From: an uncultured Clostridium sp.
GTDB taxonomy: Bacteria; Bacillota; Clostridia; TANB77; CAG-508
NCBI GenBank assembly: GCA_905213875.1
Contig: CAJMJN010000030.1
Location: 1 to 13,881, forward strand
Direction: 5' to 3'
DNA: 13,881 nt
Shown: positions 6,427 to 13,852 of the stretch, piece after piece
Position numbering within the stretch: the stretch's first letter is position 1
How the letters are laid out: each line of letters opens with the position of its first letter
Notes under the pieces: generated by a model
What the model was told of the DNA's origin: nothing
Seen by the model: the letters and a program-made list of their open reading frames with translations, nothing else
Databases searched by the model: none
Translations under genes and position numbers: made by a program

Positions 6427-6765
6427 ATGAATTTCAAAAAAAAATTTTTTTATTTAATTTTTACTACTATTTTCTCATTACTATTATTATTTTCTTTTTC
6501 AGTTTTAAGCTATGGTTGGGGAGATCCTGAAATTGTAACTAAAATTAATTCTGCTTTTGAAAGTATAGAAAATTGGCTTATAAAAATCTCAACTCCTGCT
6601 GCAGCAGTTGCTGTTGGTAGTGGTGTTTTTATGAGAAAATTTAGTTTTGGTGATGAAGAAAAAATACGAATGGGCAAGAAAATTATTAAAGGGTCTTTAT
6701 TTTCTTATGCTTTTATACTTGCTATTAATTTAATATTATCTGCTATAAAATCTTTAATTACATAA
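6427..6765 (+). CDS. VirB2/TrbC-like small membrane protein (pilin-type)
   Basis: A 112-aa protein with a signal-peptide-like N-terminus (Lys-rich KKK, hydrophobic about 8-27, small residues near SYG at 28-30). A short polar segment and two hydrophobic helices follow: about 50-68 with STPAAAVAVGSGVF, and about 89-110. A charged loop (RKFSFGDEEKIRMGKK) separates them. This size and layout match the VirB2/TrbC pilin-like components of Firmicute conjugation modules. The position between the coupling protein and the VirB6-like gene supports the call. AAGGA lies 11 nt before the ATG, a modest ribosome site. Sequence identity to known pilins cannot be judged by eye. Confidence 0.65.
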   Translation: MNFKKKFFYLIFTTIFSLLLLFSFSVLSYGWGDPEIVTKINSAFESIENWLIKISTPAAAVAVGSGVFMRKFSFGDEEKIRMGKKIIKGSLFSYAFILAINLILSAIKSLIT

Positions 6766-6775
6766 GGAGGAAATT

Positions 6776-7654
6776 TTGGAAAGCCAAACTAATATTACAC
6801 AAACTATTATAAATACTATAAATAGTATTTTCGAGATGCTTTTTTCTTCTATTGATAATAATTTATATTCTGTTTTAGATAAAATTACTTTTATAAATTC
6901 AGATATTTTAACTGATAAAAATTTTGAAAATATTTTTGGTACTTCTACTTCTAATGGTATTTTATTAATCGCAAATTCTTTGTTATTAGGTCTTATTTTA
7001 TATTATGGTTTCAAATATTTAATGTCACATATCACTTACCAGCGTGTTGATTCCCCTTTTAGCTTTATTATAAAAATTATTATTTTTGGTATTTGTATGA
7101 ATTTTTCGTTTTTTATTTTACAATTTTTATTAGATTTAAATTCAAATATTTCTTTGGCAATTAGAAGTTTAGGAAAAAATCTATTTGGAAGTGAATTAAG
7201 TTTTTCAGAATTAATCAATAAAATAAATACTAATATTTCTATTGATACTAGTTCCTTAAATATTTTTTCTGTTGATGGTTTAATAAAAAGTACATTAAGT
7301 CTTTCTTTACTTAACCTTGTTTTTTCATATTCTTTTCGTTATATTATGGTTAAAGTTTTTATTTTGCTTGCTCCTTTTGCCTTTCTTTCCCTAAGTTTAG
7401 ACTCAACCTCTTGGTTCTTTAAATCATGGCTTAAAAATTTATTTTCGCTTTTATTTATTCAAATTATAGTTTCTTTAGTTTTACTAATTTTATTTTCTTT
7501 GGATTTTTCATCTTCAAATTTATTTAATAAATTTGTTTATGTTGGTGGAATTTATAGTTTGATAAAAGCTAATTCATTTGTACGTGAATTTATCGGTGGA
7601 GTTTCCACAAATATTTCACAATCTGTGAAAAGTTTTGCTAATTTTAAAAAATAA
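6776..7654 (+). CDS. VirB6/TrbL-like polytopic membrane protein, TTG start
   Basis: A 292-aa integral membrane protein with about six hydrophobic segments (near 62-80, 93-117, 170-188, 190-205, 217-243, 254-265). The periplasmic-type N-terminal stretch is Ser/Thr/Asn-rich, and a conserved-looking VKVFILLAPFAFLSLSL lies before a SWFFKSWLKN turn. This is the usual look of VirB6/TrbL channel subunits, which form the inner-membrane part of the T4SS translocation path. TTG at 6776 is chosen because AAGGAGG ends 5 nt before it, and it lies 10 nt after the VirB2-like stop, so the two genes are surely co-translated. No ATG occurs near the ribosome site. Confidence 0.65.
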   Translation: MESQTNITQTIINTINSIFEMLFSSIDNNLYSVLDKITFINSDILTDKNFENIFGTSTSNGILLIANSLLLGLILYYGFKYLMSHITYQRVDSPFSFIIKIIIFGICMNFSFFILQFLLDLNSNISLAIRSLGKNLFGSELSFSELINKINTNISIDTSSLNIFSVDGLIKSTLSLSLLNLVFSYSFRYIMVKVFILLAPFAFLSLSLDSTSWFFKSWLKNLFSLLFIQIIVSLVLLILFSLDFSSSNLFNKFVYVGGIYSLIKANSFVREFIGGVSTNISQSVKSFANFKK

Positions 7655-7934
7655 TTTTATTTAAAATTTATTTTTAATTATTTATTATAATTTATTTAAG
7701 CTTATATTTTACCGCATTTTCTATTTTTAGTGTGTTTTCCTCTTTTTTTCTATTTTTTTTGAATTTATACTATTTTTTTCTAATTTTTTCATTTTTTTAT
7801 AATATTTTTAAGGAGGTATATTATTTAAATTTTTATATTATTAATTATTAATTATTATTTATTTTTTATTTTTTATTTTTTATTTTTTATTTATTTTTTA
7901 ATTATTAATTTAAATATTTAAATATTGGTTTATT
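7655..7934 (+). other. 280-nt A+T-rich gap with an orphan ribosome site
   Basis: No open frame of note is present between the VirB6-like and PrgI-like genes. The first part (7655-7810) is T-rich with no clear promoter or terminator. AGGAGG at 7811-7816 is a full-strength ribosome site, yet every frame after it closes within about eight codons. From 7817 to the ATG at 7935 there are only two G and no C. The gap may be a decayed gene, or a leader lengthened by repeat expansion. Confidence 0.6.
7861..7899 (+). repeat. Heptamer microsatellite (ATTTTTT)
   Basis: Four perfect tandem ATTTTTT units (7861-7888), then a short ATTT and one further unit (7893-7899). It lies between the ribosome site at 7811-7816 and the start codon at 7935. 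Such tracts change length by strand slippage. Confidence 0.85.
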
Positions 7935-8216
7935 ATGAAATTTATTTTTCCACAGAACTATAGATTCAAAAATAAAATACTAGGTATTATTGATTATCAA
8001 ACAGCTTTTGTAAATTTAGTTTGGTATATTATCGTTTTAGTTATTGTTAACTTGATTTTTAATTCTATTAATTTAAAGGTTATGTTTTTTATAGCTTTTT
8101 GTTTTCCATTATTGCTTTTTAGTTTTTCTGGCTTTCATGGCGAAAGTATTATTTCTGTAATTAAATATTTATTTAAATTTATATTTAAACAAAAATTATA
8201 TTTTTTTAGTAAATAA
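7935..8216 (+). CDS. PrgI/VirB3-like small membrane protein
   Basis: A 93-aa protein beginning MKFIFPQNYRFKNKILGI, a short cytoplasmic segment of the kind seen before the membrane hairpin in PrgI-family proteins. Two close hydrophobic helices follow (about 27-45 and 48-66), then a short basic C-terminus (FKFIFKQKLYFF). PrgI/VirB3-like subunits anchor the VirB4 ATPase to the membrane in Firmicute T4SS, and in known modules this gene is followed by virB4; here it is followed by a DnaD-like gene instead. An in-frame TAA at 7911 rules out a longer N-terminus. The start has no close ribosome site (see the A+T gap). The family call is by pattern and position, not by clear motif. Confidence 0.5.
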   Translation: MKFIFPQNYRFKNKILGIIDYQTAFVNLVWYIIVLVIVNLIFNSINLKVMFFIAFCFPLLLFSFSGFHGESIISVIKYLFKFIFKQKLYFFSK

Positions 8217-8264
8217 CACTAAAATTTTATTTTATTTTTCAATATTATTTTAAATAAAAATTAT

Positions 8265-8286
8265 ATGAAATTTATACGAAATTTAT
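8265..8286 (+). repeat. Tandem 11-bp repeat upstream of the dnaD promoter
   Basis: Two head-to-tail copies of A(T/C)GAAATTTAT (8265-8275 and 8276-8286), with a third beginning ATGA, end 11 bp before the -35 box. The unit is about one helical turn, as expected for side-by-side protein sites. It could be an operator or UP-type element. Confidence 0.4.
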
Positions 8287-8297
8287 ATGATTTGACC

Positions 8298-8326
8298 TTG
8301 AATTTTTTGTCTAAAAAAGATATAAT
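8298..8326 (+). promoter_or_regulatory. Promoter of the dnaD-dnaC operon
   Basis: TTGAAT (8298-8303), a 17-bp spacer and a perfect TATAAT (8321-8326) precede the DnaD-like gene, with expected start near 8333 and a leader of about 32 nt. It shows that the replication genes need not depend on the T4SS-like cluster upstream. Confidence 0.75.
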
Positions 8327-8364
8327 TTGTTTTACAAAATATTTTTAATTAGGAGAGATTTACA

Positions 8365-9342
8365 ATGAAATTAGAACAAAATGAAAAACCACTTTTGTTT
8401 TCTGAGACTACTATTCCAGATATATTTTTTTCAGAACATTTATCAGAATTACCTGGTGATTATCTTAAAATATATTTATATTTAATCTTTTTGTCTAAAT
8501 ATAATAAAGATGCAAAATTAACAGACTTGTCAAAGAAATTGAACATTCCTTTAAAGTCTATTAATGATGGAATAAAATTTTTAGAAGAACATGGTTTACT
8601 TACTAAAAAATCTACCGGTTATGTTATTGTAGATTTACAAGAAGTTACATTACACAATTTATACTCACCTAATTTAAGTTTGTCTAAAGAAAAAATTGAA
8701 CAAACTGCCAAAAATAAAGCTAGATCTAAAGTTATTGAACATATTAATAATACTTATTTTCAAGGAATTATGGGTCCTTCTTGGTATAATGATATTGACC
8801 TTTGGTTTAGAAAATATTCTTTTGATGAACAAGTTATGATAGCTTTATTTGATTATTGTTATAAGAAAAGTGCTTTACATAGAAATTATGTACAAGTTGT
8901 TGCTGAGGCTTGGGCCTCTAACAAAATACAAACTTATACTGACTTAGATAATTATTATGCTAAACAAGAATCATTAAATAAAATGAAAAAGTCTATTGCT
9001 AAAAAGCTTGGTAAATACAATGGATTAACACAATATGAAGAAGCTTATATTGAGAACTGGGTTCTTAATTATGGCTATGATATGAGTATTATTGAAATTG
9101 CTTTAAAAAGAACTGTTTTTAAACAAAATCCAACTTTTGAATATATAAATAAAATAATTACAGATTGGCATGAACGTCAACTAAAAACTCCTGCTGAAAT
9201 CACAGCATTTTTAGAACAAAGAAAAAAACAAGAAAAAGATACAAAAGAGTTAAAATCACAAGTGCATAAAGCAAATTACGAGCAACGTCAATATTCTAAT
9301 TTAGATTTTCTTTATGCAAATAATACTAATAAGGAGGACTAG
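8365..9342 (+). CDS. dnaD: DnaD-like primosome/replication initiation protein
   Basis: A 325-aa protein. Residues about 15-95 look like a winged helix-turn-helix (LTDLSKKLNIPLKSINDGIKFLEEHGLL). About 125-200 and 215-280 are two copies of the DnaD/DnaB_2 C-terminal domain (WYNDIDLWFRKYSFDEQVMIALFDYC, then YEEAYIENWVLNYGYDMSIIEIALKR, each with a later aromatic-rich helix). In Firmicutes such proteins act with DnaI-type loaders to bring the replicative helicase onto DNA at the origin and at restarted forks. AGGAGAG precedes the ATG at 7-nt spacing. The stop codon abuts the next gene's ATG, whose ribosome site lies inside this gene's end. The two-domain build is usual in Clostridia and is not a fusion artefact. 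Confidence 0.85.
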   Translation: MKLEQNEKPLLFSETTIPDIFFSEHLSELPGDYLKIYLYLIFLSKYNKDAKLTDLSKKLNIPLKSINDGIKFLEEHGLLTKKSTGYVIVDLQEVTLHNLYSPNLSLSKEKIEQTAKNKARSKVIEHINNTYFQGIMGPSWYNDIDLWFRKYSFDEQVMIALFDYCYKKSALHRNYVQVVAEAWASNKIQTYTDLDNYYAKQESLNKMKKSIAKKLGKYNGLTQYEEAYIENWVLNYGYDMSIIEIALKRTVFKQNPTFEYINKIITDWHERQLKTPAEITAFLEQRKKQEKDTKELKSQVHKANYEQRQYSNLDFLYANNTNKED

Positions 9343-10351
9343 ATGGCTGACGAAATTTTAAATTCTTTATTAAAAGAATATTCACAAAAAAAATTGCAAG
9401 CTGAACTAGATTTAGAAAAAAGAAAAGAAGAATTATATAATTCAATTCCTCGATTACGACAAATTGAAGATGATTTAAATAATTTTGCTATTTCTACTGC
9501 AAAAAATATATTAAAAAATGGTAGTTCTCCTGAAGAAGAACAAGAATTAAAAAATAAAGTAGAATTATTAAAAGCTGAAAAGGCACGAATATTAGCAGAA
9601 TTAAATCTACCTGATAATTATTTACAACCATTTTATAGTTGCTCTATTTGTAAAGATACTGGATATGTTTCAGATGGCGGTTATAATATGGTTATGTGTA
9701 GTTGTTTAAAACAAAAATTATTAGATTATTCTTTTAATAAATCTAATATGTCTAATTTAAACAAAGAAAATTTTTCTACTTTTAATCCTAATATGTTTTC
9801 AGATGAAGTTGATATTGCAAAATTTCATTTTAATATATCTCCTAGAACTAACATATTAAATATAAAAAATAAATGTGTTCAATTTGTAGAAAATTTTGAA
9901 GATTCAGCTCAAAAGAATTTGCTTTTTACAGGCAATACTGGTTTACGGTAAGACTTTTATGTCAAACTGTATTGCTAATGAATTGTTAAAAAAAGGAAAA
10001 ACTGTGCTTTATCAAACATCTCCTGTGTTGCTTGAAAGCGTAATAGATTACAAGATGAGTAAAAATAAATCTTCGCTTGATAACATATATAATTCTGTTT
10101 TAAATTGTGACTTATTAATAATAGATGACCTTGGAACAGAAAGTTTAAATAGTATGAAGTTGAGCGAACTATTTACAATTTTAAATACTAGAATTTTAAA
10201 TTTAAATAATAAAATTACTAAAACAATTATATCTACTAATTTGGATCTTAATGATATTTTTAGAATTTATGAAGAACGTATTGGTTCTAGAATTATTGGT
10301 TATTATGATATATATAGATTTTTTGGAGAAGATTTACGTTTTAAAAGATGA
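9343..10351 (+). pseudogene. dnaC: DnaI/DnaC-like helicase loader ATPase, split by a 1-nt frameshift in Walker A
   Basis: As read, frame one (9343-9951) codes 202 residues. Residues about 10-90 are a coiled-coil helical part, and a zinc-type cluster follows with Cys100, Cys103, Cys119 and Cys121. The frame stops after FTGNTGLR, in the middle of the P-loop. Removing one base near 9946 restores GNTGLGKTFMSN and joins the second frame, which holds Walker B LLIIDDLG, the sensor TKTIISTN and the arginine-finger-like ERIGSRI, ending at TGA 10349-10351. The restored product is 335 aa, a normal length for DnaI-type loaders, with no other damage. This argues for a sequencing error, a very recent mutation or, less likely, programmed +1 shifting at TTA CGG TAA. 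A ribosome site AAGGAGG precedes the ATG. Confidence 0.85.
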
Positions 10352-10385
10352 TTTTGGGGACGGAGCAAAAAATCATCTTTTAAAA
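10339..10385. repeat. REP-like palindrome, copy 1
   Basis: A perfect 17-bp stem (10339-10355 with 10369-10385) encloses a 13-nt G-rich loop, GGGGACGGAGCAA. It covers the last codons and the TGA stop of the helicase-loader gene. Its core 29 bp (10348-10376) recur exactly, inverted, at 10474-10502. It contrasts with the AT-rich surroundings, as mobile REP-type units do. Confidence 0.8.
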
Positions 10386-10400
10386 TTTTTAATTATATAC

Positions 10401-10445
10401 AATAGAAAAAAGCTTTTAATTATAAATAAAAAGCTTTTTTCTATT
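10401..10445. terminator. Bidirectional terminator between dnaC and gyrA
   Basis: A perfect 17-bp stem (10401-10417 with 10429-10445) with an 11-nt loop is followed on the plus strand by seven T (10444-10450). It serves as a terminator for the loader gene and probably, in reverse, for gyrA. It lies midway between the two REP-like copies. Confidence 0.8.
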
Positions 10446-10473
10446 TTTTTATATAATATGCAAGTTGTTAAAT

Positions 10474-10502
10474 ATGATTTTTTGCTCCGTCCCCAAAATC
10501 AT
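10474..10502. repeat. REP-like palindrome, copy 2 (inverted)
   Basis: The exact reverse complement of 10348-10376, ending 4 nt from the gyrA stop codon. It forms its own hairpin with a 9-bp stem (10473-10481 with 10495-10503) and a C-rich loop TTGCTCCGTCCCC. Two inverted units around a short AT-rich middle form a 155-bp composite resembling a BIME. Confidence 0.8.
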
Positions 10503-10506
10503 AATT

Positions 10507-12954
10507 TTATTCTTTTATATCTGGTGTTAAAGTTTCCATACTTACAACTTTTCCGCCATCACTTGTTCTCATTAATGTAACACCTTGTGTTGATCTTCCT
10601 AAAATGCTAACATCTTTTACACTAATTCTTATTATTGTTCCTGAATCTGTAATAAGCATAACGTCATCATCTTCTGTTGCAATTCTTACTCCTACTAGTT
10701 TTCCAGTTTTAGGTGTAATTTTATAAGTTATTACTCCTCTTCCACCTCTTTTTTGTACTCTATATTCGTCAAGTTCAGTTCTCTTTCCAAATCCATTTTC
10801 AGTAATTGCAAGTAGTGTTGCTTTTCCTCCTGCTATAACTGATTCCATACCAATTACTTCGTCATCATCATCTAATCTTATTCCTATAACACCTTGTGCA
10901 ACTCTACCAATTGGGCGTACATCTTTTTCATCAAATGTAATACATAAACCATTTCTTGTAACTAATACAACGTTGTCTTCACCATCTGTTAAACGTACTC
11001 CAATTAATTCGTCTTCATCTTTTAAAGTAATACCTTGTAATCCGTTTTTTCTAGTTGTGTTATATTCTGTTAATGCTGTTTTCTTAATTAATCCATTTTT
11101 TGTTGCCATTAATAGATATTTTCCTTCAGCAAAGTTTTGAATTGGTATTACTGCAGATACTTTTTCTCCAGCTTCTAAGTTCAATAAGTTAACAATTGCT
11201 GTTCCTTTTGCTGTTCTACCAGCTTCTGGAATTTCGTATCCTCTTAATCTATACAATTTACCTTTGTTTGTAAAGAATAAAATTGTATCATGTGTTGATG
11301 CTGTAAATATTTGTTTAACAAAATCATTTTCGCGTGTTGCAATTCCTGTTATTCCTTTTCCACCACGTCTTTGGCTTCTATATGTATCTATTGGCATTCT
11401 TTTAATATATCCAAAGTGTGTTAATGCTACAACACATTGTTCTTCTTTTATTAAATCTTCTACATCTATTTCGCCTTCTGCAGCTACTATTTTAGTTTTT
11501 CTTTCATCTCCGAATTTGTCTTTTATTTCAAGTAATTCTTCTTTGATTATATCAAAAACTAATTTTTCACTTGCTAATATTGCTCTTAAATGTTCGATTA
11601 ATTCCATTAATTGTTTGTATTCTTCTTCAATTTTTTCACGTTGCAATCCTGACAATGTTTTTAATCTCATATCTAGTATTGCTTGTGCTTGAATTTCAGA
11701 AAGTCCAAATCTTTCCATTAATCTTTCTCTTGCATCGTCATATGAAGAACGAATTATTTGAATAACTTCGTCTATATAGTCAATAGCAATTCTTAAACCT
11801 TCTAATATGTGAGCTCTTGCTAATGCTTTGTCTAATTCGAATTTTGTTCTTCTTAAAATAACGTCTTTTCTGTGATCTATAAAGCAATTTAAACATTCTC
11901 TTAATGTTAAGATTTTAGGTTCTCCATTAACTAATGCAAGCATTATAATACCAAATGTTGTTTGCATTTGTGTGTGTTTAAACAATTGGTTTAATACAAC
12001 TTGTGGTCTTGCATCTCTTTTTAATTCAATTACAACCCTTACTCTGTCTTTTCTATCTGATTCATCTCTACATTCAGAAATTCCTTCGATTTTCTTTTCT
12101 TTAGATAAATCTGATATTGCTTTTATTAAGTTTGCTTTATTTACTTGATATGGTAATGAAGAAACAATAATTCTTTGTCTATTTCCACTCATTTCTTCTA
12201 TTTCTGTTTCTGCTCTTAGTGTAATTTTTCCTCTACCTGTTGTGTATGCTTGCTTTATTCCTTCTCTTCCTAGAATAAGTCCTTCTGTTGGGAAATCTGG
12301 TCCTTTAATTACACTCATTAGATCTTCGTCTGTTACTTCATCTTCATCAATTATTTTAATTATTCCATCAATTACTTCATTTAAGTTGTGTGGTGGTATA
12401 TTTGTTGCCATACCTACAGCTATACCTGATGAACCATTTATTAAAAGTGTTGGTATTCTTGTTGGTAATACTGTTGGTTCTTGTAGTCTATCATCATAGT
12501 TTGGCATAAAGTTTACTGTGTTTTTTTCTATGTCTGATAACATATATGCAGATATTTTTGCCATTCTTGCTTCTGTGTACCTCATTGCGGCTGCTCCGTC
12601 ACCATCAACTGAACCAAAGTTGCCATGGCCATCAATTAACATATATCTCATTGAGAAATCTTGAGCCATTCTAACCATTGCATCATAAACAGAGCTATCA
12701 CCATGTGGATGATATCTACCTAAAACAGAACCTACTGTATTAGCACATTTTCTGTATGGTTTATCTGCTGTAATTCCATCTTCATGCATTGCATATAATA
12801 TTCTTCTATGTACTGGTTTTAAACCATCTCTTGCATCTGGAAGCGCACGTGAGACAATAACACTCATGGCATAATCTATGTATGCTGTTCTCATTTCTTT
12901 TTCAATGTCTCTTTCGATTATTTTTCCGTCATTTCTTTCTGGTCTTTCTTCCAT
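10507..12954 (-). CDS. gyrA: DNA gyrase subunit A
   Basis: An 815-aa GyrA of normal length; with GyrB it introduces negative supercoils using ATP. The winged-helix breakage-reunion part is clear: YAMSVIVSRALPDARDGLKP (28-47), the quinolone-region HPHGDSSVYDAMVRMAQ (82-98) with Ser87 and Asp91 at the positions of E. coli Ser83 and Asp87, and catalytic Tyr126 in AAMRYTEAR. The GyrA box QRRGGKG at 528-534 marks the DNA-wrapping C-terminal propeller and separates it from ParC, and the propeller blades run to about 805. The ATG at 12954 follows GAGGGAG at 5-nt spacing. gyrB is not in the window. Ser and Asp at the quinolone positions suggest no classical target resistance. Confidence 0.98.
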   Translation of the reverse strand: MEERPERNDGKIIERDIEKEMRTAYIDYAMSVIVSRALPDARDGLKPVHRRILYAMHEDGITADKPYRKCANTVGSVLGRYHPHGDSSVYDAMVRMAQDFSMRYMLIDGHGNFGSVDGDGAAAMRYTEARMAKISAYMLSDIEKNTVNFMPNYDDRLQEPTVLPTRIPTLLINGSSGIAVGMATNIPPHNLNEVIDGIIKIIDEDEVTDEDLMSVIKGPDFPTEGLILGREGIKQAYTTGRGKITLRAETEIEEMSGNRQRIIVSSLPYQVNKANLIKAISDLSKEKKIEGISECRDESDRKDRVRVVIELKRDARPQVVLNQLFKHTQMQTTFGIIMLALVNGEPKILTLRECLNCFIDHRKDVILRRTKFELDKALARAHILEGLRIAIDYIDEVIQIIRSSYDDARERLMERFGLSEIQAQAILDMRLKTLSGLQREKIEEEYKQLMELIEHLRAILASEKLVFDIIKEELLEIKDKFGDERKTKIVAAEGEIDVEDLIKEEQCVVALTHFGYIKRMPIDTYRSQRRGGKGITGIATRENDFVKQIFTASTHDTILFFTNKGKLYRLRGYEIPEAGRTAKGTAIVNLLNLEAGEKVSAVIPIQNFAEGKYLLMATKNGLIKKTALTEYNTTRKNGLQGITLKDEDELIGVRLTDGEDNVVLVTRNGLCITFDEKDVRPIGRVAQGVIGIRLDDDDEVIGMESVIAGGKATLLAITENGFGKRTELDEYRVQKRGGRGVITYKITPKTGKLVGVRIATEDDDVMLITDSGTIIRISVKDVSILGRSTQGVTLMRTSDGGKVVSMETLTPDIKE

Positions 12955-12990
12955 TGTTTCTCCCTCTTTTCCTTGTTTTTCTACATTTGT

Positions 12991-13019
12991 ATTATACTAA
13001 AACTAGGGAAAATATGCAA
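12991..13019 (-). promoter_or_regulatory. Promoter of gyrA
   Basis: On the minus strand TTGCAT (13014-13019), a 17-bp spacer and a perfect TATAAT (12991-12996) form a strong SigA promoter. Expected transcription start is near 12984, about 30 nt before the gyrA ATG. Confidence 0.8.
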
Positions 13020-13073
13020 GTAAAATTGGCTAAAAACTTAGGGATTTTGTACTATTATTCAATTATTTTATTT

Positions 13074-13367
13074 CTATTTTTTAAGGCATTCTATCATTAG
13101 ATTTATTCCATCTATAAAACCTAATTTATACATTTCTTCGTTATATCTCGTTATTTTTATATTATAATTGTCTTCAATAATATTAAATATCTCTCTTAAT
13201 TCCCTAGGATTTTTTGATTCTTCTATTGCTCTTTCCATATTTATACTTTTTAATTCTTCTCTTGTTTCTTTGTTTATTTTTTGTATTAATTTGTCTATTT
13301 CTTCTGATTTGCTTTCATATATTTTTTTTAATATTTCTTTTTTATTCATTGTTTCCATTACCTCCAT
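13074..13367 (-). CDS. Hypothetical small helical protein
   Basis: A 97-aa, highly charged, mostly helical protein. The N-terminal half is Lys/Glu-rich and coiled-coil-like (KKIYESKSEEIDKLIQKI); the C-terminal half ends in YNEEMYKLGFIDGINLMIECLKK. That ending recalls a small Clostridia family of phage- or mobile-element-associated proteins of unknown function, but I cannot name it firmly. Two starts are plausible: ATG 13367, 9 nt after AAAGGA, and ATG 13349, 11 nt after GGAGG; I chose the longer one. It lies 59 nt after the SSB-like gene and just before the gyrA promoter, with no terminator in between, so some transcription may run on into gyrA. Confidence 0.65.
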   Translation of the reverse strand: MEVMETMNKKEILKKIYESKSEEIDKLIQKINKETREELKSINMERAIEESKNPRELREIFNIIEDNYNIKITRYNEEMYKLGFIDGINLMIECLKK

Positions 13368-13426
13368 TTTTATCAATCCTTTCTTTATATTTTATCATAT
13401 TTTTATTTTGTATTTATTTTCGTTTT

Positions 13427-13672
13427 TTATACATAAAATTCCAATAATTTTATATCTCCTTTGCTAGTTATTTTACCATATATATTAATATACCTTTCTT
13501 TTTCTAATTTTTGATAACAATATTCTGCATTTTTGTCATATGCTTTTATTTTTATTATACTTTTATTATCTAACTCTATTTTAAATTCTGCTATTGAATA
13601 AAATTTATTTTTTATTGCAAATTTAAATTCTATTTCTGTTATTATTTTTCCTGATATAAAACAATTATTCAT
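13427..13672 (-). CDS. Small OB-fold protein, single-stranded DNA-binding (SSB)-like
   Basis: An 81-aa protein that reads like a minimal SSB OB-fold: an opening strand MNNCFISGKI, paired strands FYSIAEFKIEL and SIIKIKAYDK, a helix AEYCYQKLEK and a final strand RYINIYGKIT, the order seen in SSB and PriB-type folds. Canonical SSB proteins are about 110 residues in the OB part and carry an acidic tail; this one lacks the tail. It may be a divergent accessory SSB, or another nucleic-acid-binding OB protein. AAAGGA lies a few bases before the ATG at 13672. It is probably co-transcribed with the following hypothetical gene, and possibly with the small ORF upstream. Confidence 0.55.
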   Translation of the reverse strand: MNNCFISGKIITEIEFKFAIKNKFYSIAEFKIELDNKSIIKIKAYDKNAEYCYQKLEKERYINIYGKITSKGDIKLLEFYV

Positions 13673-13720
13673 TGATATTTCCTTTGTATATTTTAAAAAT
13701 AAGTATATTCGAATTTTCTA

Positions 13721-13852
13721 CTAATACCTATTTTTCTCTTTTATTTTTACCTTAATTAGGAAGGAATAAGTTTCTTTAATACTAATACTTTCACCGTATA
13801 CATTCCTGACGTAGGGACACATAAATGGTAAAATATGGTTATATTTTGCCAT
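13721..13852 (-). CDS. Possible 43-aa small ORF upstream of the SSB-like gene
   Basis: A short frame from ATG 13852 to TAG 13721-13723 codes 43 residues beginning MAKYNHILPFMCPYVRNVYG and ending in a Lys-rich tail. Codon use (CCC, TAC, GTC, AGG) is richer in G+C than its neighbours. AGGA lies about 11 nt upstream. It is on the same strand as the SSB-like gene, 48 nt before it. A hairpin (13829-13840 with 13845-13856 or nearby) covers its start. It could be real, a leader peptide or chance; I recognise no family. Confidence 0.3.
   Translation of the reverse strand: MAKYNHILPFMCPYVRNVYGESISIKETYSFLIKVKIKEKNRY

Noticed and set aside
7861..7899. CRISPR-like array
   Set aside because: The units are 7-bp perfect tandem copies with no spacers; it is a microsatellite.
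9343..10351. Alternative genetic code or TGA recoding
   Set aside because: Genes close normally at TAA, TAG and TGA, and the dnaC break is a frame change at TAA, not an internal reassigned stop.
10251..10580. 109-codon plus-strand frame spanning dnaC, the REP pair and the gyrA end
   Set aside because: It crosses three palindromes and two real genes in other frames, with no ribosome site or protein-like pattern.
12242..12499. Plus-strand frame inside gyrA
   Set aside because: It is the complement of a strongly conserved gyrA segment, with no ribosome site; the other plus-strand frames within gyrA, the VanW gene and the SDR gene are shadows for the same reason.
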